Of a stretch of DNA of 64,000 bases, positions 47,817 to 58,077 are shown in pieces. The translations under genes were made by a program, and so were the position numbers. Source of the DNA: Trileptium ribeirensis (taxonomy: Eukaryota > Nematoda > Enoplea > Enoplida > Thoracostomopsidae). The stretch is taken from assembly GCA_030248225.1 (NCBI GenBank), contig JASANE010012553.1, forward strand, positions 42,112 through 106,111, given 5' to 3'. The first letter of the stretch is position 1; each line of letters starts with the position of its first letter. The notes under the pieces were generated by a model, which did not search any database, was not told the origin of the DNA, and saw only the letters and a list, made by a program, of their open reading frames with translations.

Positions 47817-50401
47817 CTGCCAAAATTGAATTTCCCGCGCTGGACAACTGCCAAAATGTGAATTTCCCGCGCTGGAAAAATGCCAAAATTTGAATTTCCC
47901 ACGCAGGACAACTGCCAAAATTTAAATTTTTAAAGCGTTGTACAGCTATCAAAATTTGAATTTCCCGCGCTGGACAACTACCGCCAAAATTTAAATTTTT
48001 AAAGCGTTGTACAGCTATCAAATTTCCCGCGCTGGACAACTGAAAAAATTTGAATTTCCCGCGCTGGACACCTACCAAAATTTGAATTTCCCACACTGGA
48101 CAACTGCCAAAATTTGAATTTCCCGCGCTGGACAACTGCCAAAATTTGAATTTCCCGCGCTGGACAACTGCCAAAATTTGAATTTCCCGCGCTGGACAAC
48201 TGCAAAAATTTGAATTCCCACGCTGAACAACTGCCAAAATTTGAATTTCCCGCGCTGTGCCAAAACTTAAATTTCCCGCGCTGGACAACTACCAAAATTT
48301 GAATTTCTCGCGCTGGACAACAGCCAAAATTTGAATTTCCCGCGCTGGACAACTGCCAAAATTTGAATTTCCCGCGCTGGACAACTGCAAAAATTTGAAT
48401 TCCCACGCTGAACAACCGCCAAAATTTGAATTTCAAGCGCTGTGCCAAAACTTAAATTTCCCGCGCTGGACAACTACCAAAATTTGAATTTCTCGCGCTG
48501 GACAACTGCCAAAATTTGAATTTCCCGCGCTGGACTACTGCCAAAATTTGCATTTCCCGCGCTGGACAACTGCCAAAATTTGAATTTCGCGCACTGGACA
48601 ACTGCCAAAATTTGAACTTCCCGCGCTGCACAATTGCCAAAATTTGAATTTCCCGCACCTGGACAGCTGCCAAAATTTTAATTTCCCGCGCCGCTGCAAA
48701 ATTTAAATTTCCGGCGCTGGACAACTGCCAAAATTTGAATTTCCCGCGCTGGACAACTGCCAAAATTTGAATTTCCCGCGCTGGACAACTGCCAAAATTT
48801 GAATTTCCCGCGCTGGACAACTGCCAAAATTTGAATTTCCCGCCTGGACAACTGCCAAAATTTGAATTTCCCGCGCTGGACAGCTGTCAAAATTTGAATT
48901 TCCCGCGCTGGACAACTGCCAAAATTTTAATTTCCCGCGCTGTGTCAAAATTTAAATTTGCAGCGTTGGATAGCTGCCAAAATTTGAATTTCCCGCACTG
49001 GATAACTGCCAAAATTTTAATTTCTCGCGCTGGACAACTGCCAAAATTTGAATTTCCCGCGCTGGACAAATGCCAAAATTTGAATTTCCCGCGCTGGACA
49101 AATGCCAAAATTTGAATTTCCCGCCTGGAGAACTACCAAAATTTGAATCTCTCGCGCTGGACAACTGCCAAAATTTGAATTTTCCGCGCTGGACTACTGC
49201 CAAAATTTGCATCTCCCGCGCTGGACAACTGCCAAAATTTGAATTTCGCGCACTGGACAACTGCCAAAATTTGAATTTCCCGCGCTGCACAATTGCCAAA
49301 ATTTAAATTTCCCGCGCTGGACAACTACCAAAATTTGAATTTCTCGCGCTGGACAACTGTCAAAATTTGAATTTCCCGCGCTGGACTACGGCCAAAATTT
49401 GCATTTCCCGCGCTGGACAACTGCCAAAATTTGAATTTCCCGCGCTGGACAGCTTCCAAAATTTGAATTTCCCGAGCTGGACAACAGCCAAAAATTGAAC
49501 GTCCCGAGCTGCACAATTGCCAAAATTTGAATTTCCCGCATCTGGACAGCTGCCAAAATTTTAATTTCCCGCGCTGCTGCAAAATTTAAATTTCCGACGC
49601 TGGACAACTGCCAAAATTTTAATTTCCCGCGCTGGACAACTGCCAAAATTTGAATTTCCCGCGCTGGACAACTGCCAAAATTTGAATTTCCCGCGCTGGA
49701 CAAATGCCAAAATTTGAATTTCCCGCCTGGACAACTGCCAAAATTTGAATTTCCCGCGCTGGACAGCTACCAAAATTTGAATTTCCCGCGCTGGACAACT
49801 GCCAAAATTTTAATTTCCCGCGCTGTGTCAAAATTTCAATTTGCAGCGTTGGATAGCTGCCAAAATTTGAATTTCCCGCACTGGATAACTGCCAAAATTT
49901 GAATTTCCCGCGCTGGACAACTGCCAAAATTTGAATTTCCCGCGCTGGACAAGTGCCAAAATTTGAATTTCCCGCCTGGACAACTGCCAAAATTTGGATT
50001 TTCCACGCTGGCCAGCTACCAAAATTTGAATTTCCCGCGCTGTGTCAAAATTTAAATTTGCAGCGTTGGATAGCTGCCAAAATTTGAATTTCCCGCGCTG
50101 GACAACTGCCAAAATTTTAATTTCCTGCGCTGTGTCAAAATCTAAATTTGCAGCGTTGGATAGCTGCTAACATTTGAATTTCCTGCGCTGGACAACTTCC
50201 AAAATTTGAATTTCCCGCGCTGGACAACTGCCAAAATTGGAATTTTCCGCTTTGCATAGCTGCCAAAATTTGAATTTCCCGCGCTGGACAACTGCGAAAA
50301 TTTTAATTTGCCGAGCTGTACTATAGCCAAAATTTTAATTTCCCGCGCTGGACAACTGCCAAAATTTTAATTTCCCGAGCTGGACAGCTACCAAAATTTG
50401 G
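47817..50401. repeat. Minisatellite: ~80 copies of a 32-bp unit with TTTCCCGC
   Basis: The consensus on the plus strand is GCCAAAATTTGAATTTCCCG plus CGCTGGACAACT. A 32-bp period is seen repeatedly (for example 48121 to 48153). Variants are organised: GCTGTGTCAAAATTT junctions at 48941 and 49824, and CACAATTGCC variants at 48629 and 49512, are both 883 bp apart, so a block of about 27 units was duplicated. Smaller block shifts of 185, 217 and 90 bp also occur. Because 32 is not a multiple of 3 and the unit lacks stops, long open frames arise on both strands. They are not treated as genes. It is a CpG-rich island in AT-rich DNA. Confidence 0.97.
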
Positions 50402-52359
50402 GATCCCTTAGGACCAGAACTGGTCCTAGTATAATAGTCTGATAACATGTACATTTTTGCTTTGCTATGGGGTTTCCTGAATTGACTCCCTTTTTGACGC
50501 AATATTAGCATACATGTTCAACGCGGAGGACAGGAAGATTATCCCTTGTGGCTCAGCGCTTCGCCACCGATCCCCTGAAAGGTAGCCTAATTCTCCGCAT
50601 ATCCCCCGGGAAGTTTTGATAAAAATCTGGTAATTTGGTAATTTAATGGGGCCACGATTACCACTTAGCGTTTTTCGCTGTAAAAATGTTAAGTCTTTTG
50701 ATAATTTTTAGATCCGATAGGAGCACCACATAATAAACTAAAATCTTTTACAGTTGTACAATTGGCCTCATTAGACTATTGATTTCTACCACGTCAGGAT
50801 GGTACGAGTACTTTTCCCGTACATTATCGAAAATTATGCATTTATAAATCCATAGAATAGGGCAACAGGAAAAATGAATTTTAGAATTTTTCTAAAGTAA
50901 CATGATGATGCACTGCGATGATTGGCGCAGGAATTTGATGTTAATAAATTGAAGGCACGAACATTACTAATCTATTAATGCATATAGTGAGCAAATAAAT
51001 AACCAATAAAATTTTAAATAAAAATTGACGTAAATTTCTAAGGTTACTTGCTGCTGAGGTTACATTGAAATTGCTACAGATATCTATCATAATTTAGTGA
51101 CTGATTCAAGGAAACTGGTTTCGAACTTCAGCATAAATTATTTTCTTAACCCTACAATGGCTGAGTGGTGGTATTCAATGGACCGCAGGTACAAATTTTC
51201 AGTTATAAATCAGTAAATAAGTAGCCGAAATGGCGGCAAATTTTGTAAAAATGTATTTATGTATACGTGTAAAATGTATTACATACTTGGGGAAAGTTGC
51301 GGTCCAGTGCACCGTCCCAAGCCTTTCAAAGCTGTTTTTCTGCATCGATAATTTAAAACTATTATCGCATCCGTGGAAAGCTGAGGCTGTGATCAGTGGT
51401 CCGTAATGGCATATTTGTGTGCCAGTGCATTTGCATCAAGGTTTCGGGGCAAAAATTCTACATGTTTACAGACTAAATCCTTTTGTGTGCATTTTACAGA
51501 AACGGACCCAATAATTGTTGTCGTTAACATTGCTACTATTTAAGATTACGTGGGAAATGTAAGGTTATTTTGTAATTCATGGTTGTTTAAACATGTTATA
51601 TAGCATATATTATGACCTGTTTGACCTGAGCCTGATCTGGGTCAATTTCCGTCACATTGCACCCGACACGATACTACCAAAGTTTTAACCTACCGTATGT
51701 AGTGAAAGCTTGTTGTGCGTCATTTGTTATACCGCGTCATCCTATTGGGATTCGAGAACATTGTGCATGCGTTATTGGTCCAGATCGAATCGCATTCATT
51801 GTGACCGCTATGTATATAATTTGCGTGCCAATCGGATCTAATCAGATCTTAAGATATGTGAACACGCCTTTTGCGGGAGCTATTAGTTTACGATCTTTGG
51901 AACTATATGAAGAAACTCACTGTTTCAAATATGCTTAGAAATTATTGTGTTAGCAAAAATGTCTAAAGTACAACATATAACGTTTTAGTATATTTCACTT
52001 TAGGTAATCTGGCGACTATATATTGGTTGGGGTCTATTGGACATCTAAGGGTGTAAATTACCTAAGCTATTTGAGCGTTAACCCGGCATAGAGGCTATAC
52101 AAAAGTTTTCACACATGTTTAATTTTTTGTCTAATCTTCGCGGCGGTTGGAAATTCACCGAGTAGTTTAAGTTTATCGAAATTTGCATATGATATTTGCC
52201 TTTAGCTTTTCTACAATTGAATATCTAACCGTATAATTTGCTTTTTAACGAATGCTTAAAAATCTATGATATGCGATTCTGTTACTTGAATATCTACACA
52301 ATTAACCTGAATAATATATTCAAAATCATAATCTGAAGTCTCTGAGAATAAAAGTAAAG
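50402..52359. other. No supported gene
   Basis: AT-rich intergenic DNA downstream of the SLC22-type gene. A 93-codon plus-strand frame at 51657-51938 has no recognisable domain. Confidence 0.45.
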
Positions 52360-52430
52360 TTTATTCAACTTTATAATTTTCGATTAATAGGCATATATCA
52401 TAGAAATTTTTACATCGCATAGAATTTATT
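52360..52430 (-). promoter_or_regulatory. Candidate polyadenylation signals of the SLC22-type gene
   Basis: AATAAA on the minus strand occurs at 52425-52430 and 52360-52365, about 340 and 410 bp beyond the stop codon. The spacing is plausible for a 3' UTR, but both sit in AT-rich DNA where the hexamer is common. Confidence 0.35.
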
Positions 52431-52771
52431 ATTTTATCAAAAACCTTACATTAAAACATATGCAAGGTAAAAAAGTATGAAATTTGGATTTTAGATTCGT
52501 GTCTAGTCATGCTGGAGTCATTCTAGCAGTTTTAAACTACCTTGCGGCAAAATGCGAATATTTGATTAAGTTAATAATCATACAGAATGTATAAGAAATT
52601 GTTGTTATAATGTTTAAATGTATAGAATTATACTTAGTTTTTTTATGAAGCCGCAGTATCTTTTCGGCCAAACCAATATGAACAAAAGCTAAAACTTGGG
52701 ACACTTTGAAACATTTTAGAATGGCCAGTTTGAATTTTACTTCTGTTGTCTGTAAATAGGCTAGTTCAGCT

Positions 52772-53103
52772 TTAAATTGGTCGTGTTGCAGCATTGCATT
52801 GTTTTCGACTGTTTCGTTGGATGTGTAGCGATTTATTGGTTGGCATCTCTGGAAGAGGGACGTTTTTGGTTTCTGGAAGAAATGCCATCGCCAACACTGT
52901 GTTACTTGCTAGAAGGCTTGCAAATGCCACAAACGGAGCTGGTCTCCATAGCGAATAAAGTGCCAGAAACTTCGATGCGAAAATTCCACCCAGGCGTGCT
53001 CCAGCTTGACAAAGAGATGTACCTAAAGATCGTACACTGGTCGGAAAAATTTCGACAGCCATTGGTGTCAAACCTGCCCAGGCATAAATGTTAGCAGCAG
53101 CGC
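52772..53103 (-). CDS. SLC22-type (organic ion/MFS) transporter, last exon
   Basis: Terminal exon with acceptor AATTTAG before 53103. The first two bases (GC) complete a Gly codon opened by the previous exon, and a TAA stop lies at 52772-52774. It encodes 109 residues: AAANIYAWAGLTPMAVEIFP, TSVRSLGTSL, ARLGGIFASKFLAL, PAPFVAFASLLASN and FLPETKNVPLPEM. This is the end of an SLC22-type carrier: the segment before helix 11 with the E(L/I)FPTxVR motif, helices 11 and 12, and the PETKNxPLPE signature. A basic Gln/Asn-rich cytosolic tail follows. The plasma-membrane transporter role is inferred from family; the substrate cannot be told. Confidence 0.93.
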
Positions 53104-53263
53104 CTAAATTAACGTGATCTAAATACCATCTGTGATAGTTTTATACATATACCACTATTTATGCATTTATCTAAATTTTATATAGCTACAGCAATTGTTA
53201 CATTTATATTTAATTTAATTTTTTATCTGGTTCGTGCATAATGCGGCATTTTTGTTAAAAAGG

Positions 53264-53642
53264 ATGCCTCACATGAAAGTTTTGTGCACACTGGGAGTCT
53301 CTGCCACCATCCATTATACGGTGTCTTGGACATTTTAAGATAGTATACATTGGTACTGTAGTGTCGCCAATGGTATGGTGTAGACTACACCACAAAAATT
53401 TTCAAAAAGTTATATATTATCATCTACACCACGCTGTTATTTACACGCCTTATATAATGTGTTTGTGTATGGTGTCTTTGACATCATTAGTAAAAAACAA
53501 AATGCAGAACTAGACATTTACATTGTAGTTGATAGTGTATCATACACCATCTTTTCTATTATATAGTATAGGTGTAAACTATATACCATTGAATGGTACA
53601 GCCTAGACTACTGGCGGACAAAACTTTCATATAGAGGGTGCT
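53264..53642. repeat. Inverted-repeat element, ~380 bp
   Basis: GCCTCACATGAAAGTTTTGT at the left pairs with ACAAAACTTTCATATAGAGGG at the right, extended by ACTGGGAGTCT versus AGACTACTGGC with mismatches. The interior is studded with ACACCA or TGGTGTA words. It is probably a MITE; no target duplication was resolved. Confidence 0.55.
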
Positions 53643-53920
53643 TTACAACGTAAAGGCTGCATAAGTTTTCAACTGTTAAAAATGTTTGCTACATATATGT
53701 CAAAAACTTGACGTATTTGGAAGATTTATGAAAATTAATAAGTAAATAAAACATATTAGATTCTGCTCACGAATGACATCATATAACATGTAAAAGAGTT
53801 AAAGTAGCTGATACTGACAGTAAAACTGAAATGTATTTTGGATTTGAAACTGATGGCTACAGTTTACAGACTGTGCTATGCTGATGTATGTAAAATAGCA
53901 TTTTAACGTGTAGTTTGGCA

Positions 53921-54289
53921 ATGGCGGTGCAGATTAAACCAAAATTTTCACAGCACGATTTTGTTTACATGGCTAATACTATTTTTCTTAGGAATAACAG
54001 TATTTGTCAGTGCATTGGAGATAAACAACTGCTTTCAGCCAAAATTAGGAATTATGATGCGTATATTGTTAGCAACGGCAGTCTCTATTTAGTTCAAATC
54101 TCCGCAATGCAGCTATTTATGCTGAACGATATTCATCATGTCAATATTGCTGCAGTATCTACCTTTTCAGGAGAAAGGGGTGTCAAAGCCTTTGTAGAAC
54201 AAACTATAAATTCAAATATAGTCATTATAAAGCGTAGGTCAAAGACTAAACTAACATTGGTAAAATTTGTCGAGTATAAATATGCCTAG
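53921..54289 (+). CDS. Unassigned 122-codon ORF in the SLC22 intron
   Basis: ATG at 53921 (MAVQIKPKFSQHDFVYMANT) to TAG at 54287-54289. It includes ISAMQLFMLNDIHHVNIAAV and ends in a Lys/Thr-rich stretch. No family is recognised. It lies antisense to the host gene between two inverted-repeat elements. It may be a chance frame or a remnant of a mobile element. Confidence 0.25.
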   Translation: MAVQIKPKFSQHDFVYMANTIFLRNNSICQCIGDKQLLSAKIRNYDAYIVSNGSLYLVQISAMQLFMLNDIHHVNIAAVSTFSGERGVKAFVEQTINSNIVIIKRRSKTKLTLVKFVEYKYA

Positions 54290-54309
54290 GTGTGTTACTC
54301 ATAATATTT

Positions 54310-55002
54310 CAGGTTTAGTGCGTGCAAAAAAGGGCAGTTTTGTTTCTACCAGCCATTTGCAATAAACTAAAATCTGCAATGAATGGTTATATGATATTTT
54401 ATTTTTTTTGCAAACGGTTGCTAGGGAATTATATATTTCCTAACTTCTTGTTTGACATTAAAATGTCAAACAGATAGCATTAAGAAACTATTATCTTTTA
54501 CAGATAACTGATGAAGAAAGACAAGAATCTCTTGGAGTTGGGAATAAGTTTCTGTATCTAATGACTAGCTGATGGAAATTTTTGTCCTTTGTAGCTGCTG
54601 TAAAATATAGAAGTCAGTAATAGCTAGTCTTTAGAATTTCAAAAATCTAACGACTGGCTGTAAGAGATTTTTGTGTTATAGCTCGCTGTTAGAAACAGAA
54701 ATTTCTATCAATAGCCACTAAAGACAAAAACCTATTAAACCTAACAATAAGAGATCTTTATCTCTAATGGCTACGTGTTAAAAATTTTTGTATGTATCGG
54801 CTATCTGCCAAAGATAAGTTCTTTACAGCTATCTATTAGAGATTTTAATCTCAAACAAAAAGTCGTTAAATATAAAAATCTCCATGATCCGTTTGTTAGT
54901 AACTAAAATATATAACCATCTATTAGAGATTTTTAAATTCTTCAAAATGGCTGCTAGAGACAAAACTGTCCGGTTTTTGCACGCACTATTTTGTGAAACC
55001 TG
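54310..55002. mobile_element. Foldback/MITE element with ~45-bp inverted ends
   Basis: The left arm 54310-54358 (CAGGTTTAGTGCGTGCAAAA, then GGGCAGTTTTGTTTCTACCA) is the reverse complement of the right arm 54945-55002 (GGCTGCTAGAGACAAAACTG, then TTTTTGCACGCACTA), with a 9-bp indel. The ~590-bp interior is a degenerate array of TAGAGATTTTTRTCTCTAA-like words, each self-complementary. There is no coding capacity. Confidence 0.8.
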
Positions 55003-55421
55003 CGTAGCATCAATGCAATATCTTTTTCATTCAGGGAATTAGGTGGTAAAATTTTTTACTGGCTGAAATTATTTCAAATATAAGGGCTGCACATAGTGTT
55101 AATTTCACACAATAAGACTCTTAGAGCAGGGCACAATCTTGGTGTTGCGCCATGAAGTATGCTTACCACGCAAAAGCTGTCAACTTGCGGAATTGTCAAT
55201 TTTAAGTCCGGTGTGTGTAAATTTTATGCAAATTTAACAGCCAGAAACTTCTTCGTAACGCGCAATTTTCTAAAATACGAACACTTAACAACTTTTACTT
55301 TGATACAAATTGGCTTAATTGAGTATTGACAATATATTGAATAAAAGTTATGCCCATTTTCATGTTCGTGATGCAGCGTTCACAGAGAGTTCTGTGCTGT
55401 CACTGCACATAATCGCAAAAA

Positions 55422-56899
55422 TTTTTGAAAAACTAGTACGGAGACTGTGTCACTTTTAGAAAAACTGTTACAGAAACGGTGGCGCATTTAGAAAAACTGC
55501 TACAGAAACTGGAAGTTTTAGAAAAATTGTTACAAAGAATATGTCGCTTTTAGAAAAGCTGCTTCAGAAACTGTGTCACTTTTAGAAAAACCTCTACGGA
55601 AGCTGCGTCACTCTTAAAAACTGCTACAGAAGCTATGGTACTTTTAGAAAAACTGTTACAGAAACAGTGTCACTTTTAGAAAAAATGCTAGAGAAACTGT
55701 GTAAATTTTAGAAAAAGTGCTACAGAAGCTGTGGCGCATTTAGAAAAACTGCTACAGAAACTAGAACTTTTTGAAAAACTGTTACAAAGAATGTGTCACT
55801 TTTAGAAAAGCTGCTTCAGAAACTGTGTCACTTTTAGAAAAACTTCTACGGAAGCTGTGTTACTCTTAGAAACTGCTACAGAAGCTGTGATACTTTTAGA
55901 AAATAGTTACAGAAACAGTCACTTTTAGAAATACTGCTGTAGTGACTGTGCCACTTTTAAAAAACTGCAACACAATCTATGTCATTTTTAGAAAAACCAC
56001 TACAGAAGTGGTGTCGCTTTTAGAAAAACTGTTACAGAAGCTGTGGCGCATTTAGAAAAACTGCTACAGAAACTGGAACTTTTACAAAAAACTGTTACAA
56101 AAATGTGTTAGTTTTAGAAACGCTGCTTCAGAAACTGTGTCACTTTTAGAAAAACTACTGAAGCTGTGTTACTATTAGAAAACTGCTACAGAAGCTGTGA
56201 TACTTTTAGAAAAAATGCTACAGAAGCTGTGTCACTTTTAAAAAAACTGCTACAGAAACTGTGGCGCATTTATAAAAACTGCTACAGAAACTGGAACTTT
56301 TAGAAAAAACTGTTACAAAGAATGTGTTAGTTTTAGAAAAGCTGCATAAGAAACTGTGTCACTTTTAGAAAAACTACGGAAGCTGTGTTACTCTTAGAAA
56401 ACTGCTACAGAAGCTGTGATACTTTTAGAAATAATGCTAGAGAAGCTGTGTCAATTTTAGAAAAACTGCTACAGAAGCTGTGGCGCATTTAGAAAAACTG
56501 CTACAGAAACTAGAACTTTTAGAAAAACTATTATAAAGAATGTGTCACTGTTAGAAAAGCTGCTTCGGAAACTGTGTCACTTTTAGAAAAACTTCTACGG
56601 AAGCTGTGTCACTCTTAGAAAATCTTCTACGGAAGCTGTGATACTTTTAGAAAAACTGCTACAGAAACAGTCACTTTTAGAAATACTGCTGTAGTGACTG
56701 TGTCACTTTTAAAAAACTGAAACACAATCTGTCGCTTTTAGAAAAACCATTACAGAAGTTGTGTCGCTTTTAGAAAAATTACTACAGAAGGTGCGACAGA
56801 AAAACCACTACAGAAACTGCCAAATTGAGAAAAACTGCTACAAAGATTGCGTTACTTTCAAAACTACTGTTATTATAGACTGTGCCATTTTTAGAAAAT
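55422..56899 (+). repeat. Tandem array, ~30-32-bp unit, about 45 copies
   Basis: The consensus is CTGCTACAGAAGCTGTGTCA plus CTTTTAGAAAAA. Unit length varies between 30 and 32 bp, and variants (GCGCATTTAG; GAACTTTTAG; ACAAAGAATGTG) recur in a fixed order. The marker ATACTGCTGTAGTGACTGTG at 55931 recurs at 56683, a 752-bp higher-order period. It lies in the SLC22 intron. It is unrelated in sequence to the 47.8-50.4 kb array. Confidence 0.95.
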
Positions 56900-57263
56900 C
56901 TTTTTTTTTGCAATATAGAAATCGAATACCTTATCTAAAAACCCAAAAAAATGCATAGCCAATCATGTGAAGACAGACAATGTAAATCACTTGAAAATCC
57001 CTGGAAATATTAGGTACAGCCATTTCGGGTATCAGATGACCACACTATGATATTTAATGCGCTGAATATCTTATATCTACCATTCTAAATACCATGATAG
57101 CAATATATTACACCAAACAACTTAACGCTAACTACAAAACTTCAAAATTGTGTTTGTCGAAATTAAACTCCTTTGAAATTTCTTAAACTATATGAAATAT
57201 TCACGCTACACTCTAGATAACCAAACAGTTCCATTCAGGTTAACGAAAACGCAACGCCACGTA

Positions 57264-57490
57264 TGTAGCAGTTTTTATAAAACTGACACAGGGTCTGTAG
57301 CAGTTTTTCTAAAAGCGACACAGGGTCTGTAGCAGTTTTTCTAAAAGTGACACAGTTTCATCAGCAGTTTTTCTAAACTTGACACAGCTTCTGTGGCAGT
57401 TTTTGTAAAAGTTGCACAGTTTCTGTAGCATTTTTTCCAAAAATGACACAGATCTGTTGCAGATTTTTCAAAAATTTTGTCAAAATGAGC
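57264..57490 (-). repeat. Inverted satellite block of the same ~32-bp unit
   Basis: Six to seven copies read GTAGCAGTTTTTCTAAAAGT followed by GACACAG. This is the reverse complement of the unit of the array at 55422-56899, 365 bp away. Orientation therefore switches between the two blocks. Confidence 0.93.
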
Positions 57491-57855
57491 AGCGATTACA
57501 CACAGCTCTCGATGAAGACTGCATAACTTTAACCATTGACGTACGATATTTCGTGCCTAACTTTGAAGATCACACGCATGCGAAAACGTGTGAAACTTTT
57601 GATTTACTCACACGTCTGTGAGGATAATATATTACATAGAGCAAAGTGTTCGTTTCAACAAATGCTCAAGAGAACAGCTGCTCAAGTACAACACATCAAT
57701 AACCAACTCACAACTATATATGATATAGTTTCTATACAAGAGTATAGACAACTGGAAGCTTTAAATGTGTTTTAGATTTGTCAATGTCGTGTTCAAAAGT
57801 AGTGTAACCCAATTTTAGCATTCTAGCACCTACTACTACATGTATTTTCATTTAC

Positions 57856-58077
57856 CTGATACACTCAGGGCAACAGTTAGAGTGTCGCTAAAGTTTTCAC
57901 TGCCATATGCATGAAAAACAGCAATAATTGTTGAAAGTAACATCGGAGCCCAAAGTCCGATTTGATGTACAACTCGCCTTCCGAATGCGCTCGATTTAAC
58001 ATCAGGAATGATTACCGTCGTTAGTGTAAGCACGATCTCCAACAAACCAACATACACACAATTTAATATCGTATTGC
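57856..58077 (-). CDS. SLC22-type transporter, penultimate exon
   Basis: 222 bp. Acceptor ATGTTTTAG before 58077, donor CAG|GTAAATG at 57855; two bases in, one base out, which fits the last exon exactly (joined Gly codon). It encodes NTILNCVYVGLLEIVLTLTT, then SAFGRRVVHQIG, a hydrophobic helix (LWAPMLLSTIIAVFHAY) and TLTVALSVSG. This matches helices 8-9 of SLC22 carriers: the GNxYxN...E start, the (F)GRR loop motif and the following helix. The preceding exon should end with the YYGLxLN strand. I looked for it up to 64 kb and did not find it, so the gene continues beyond the right edge or has larger introns. Confidence 0.9.

Larger units (their letters stand above)
53104..57855 (-). other. 4.75-kb intron of the SLC22-type gene
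   Basis: A phase-1 GT-AG intron (donor GTAAATG, acceptor TTTAG). It holds four repeat structures listed separately and one unassigned plus-strand ORF at 53921-54289. Segments between them (53643-53920, 56900-57263) show nothing notable. Confidence 0.85.

Noticed and set aside
47689..50330. Many 60-200-codon ORFs across 47.7-50.3 kb on both strands
   Set aside because: All are translations of the stop-free 32-bp unit; no start, splice or domain evidence.
47817..50401. CRISPR-like regular spacing
   Set aside because: Units are contiguous with no unique spacers, and the genome is eukaryotic.
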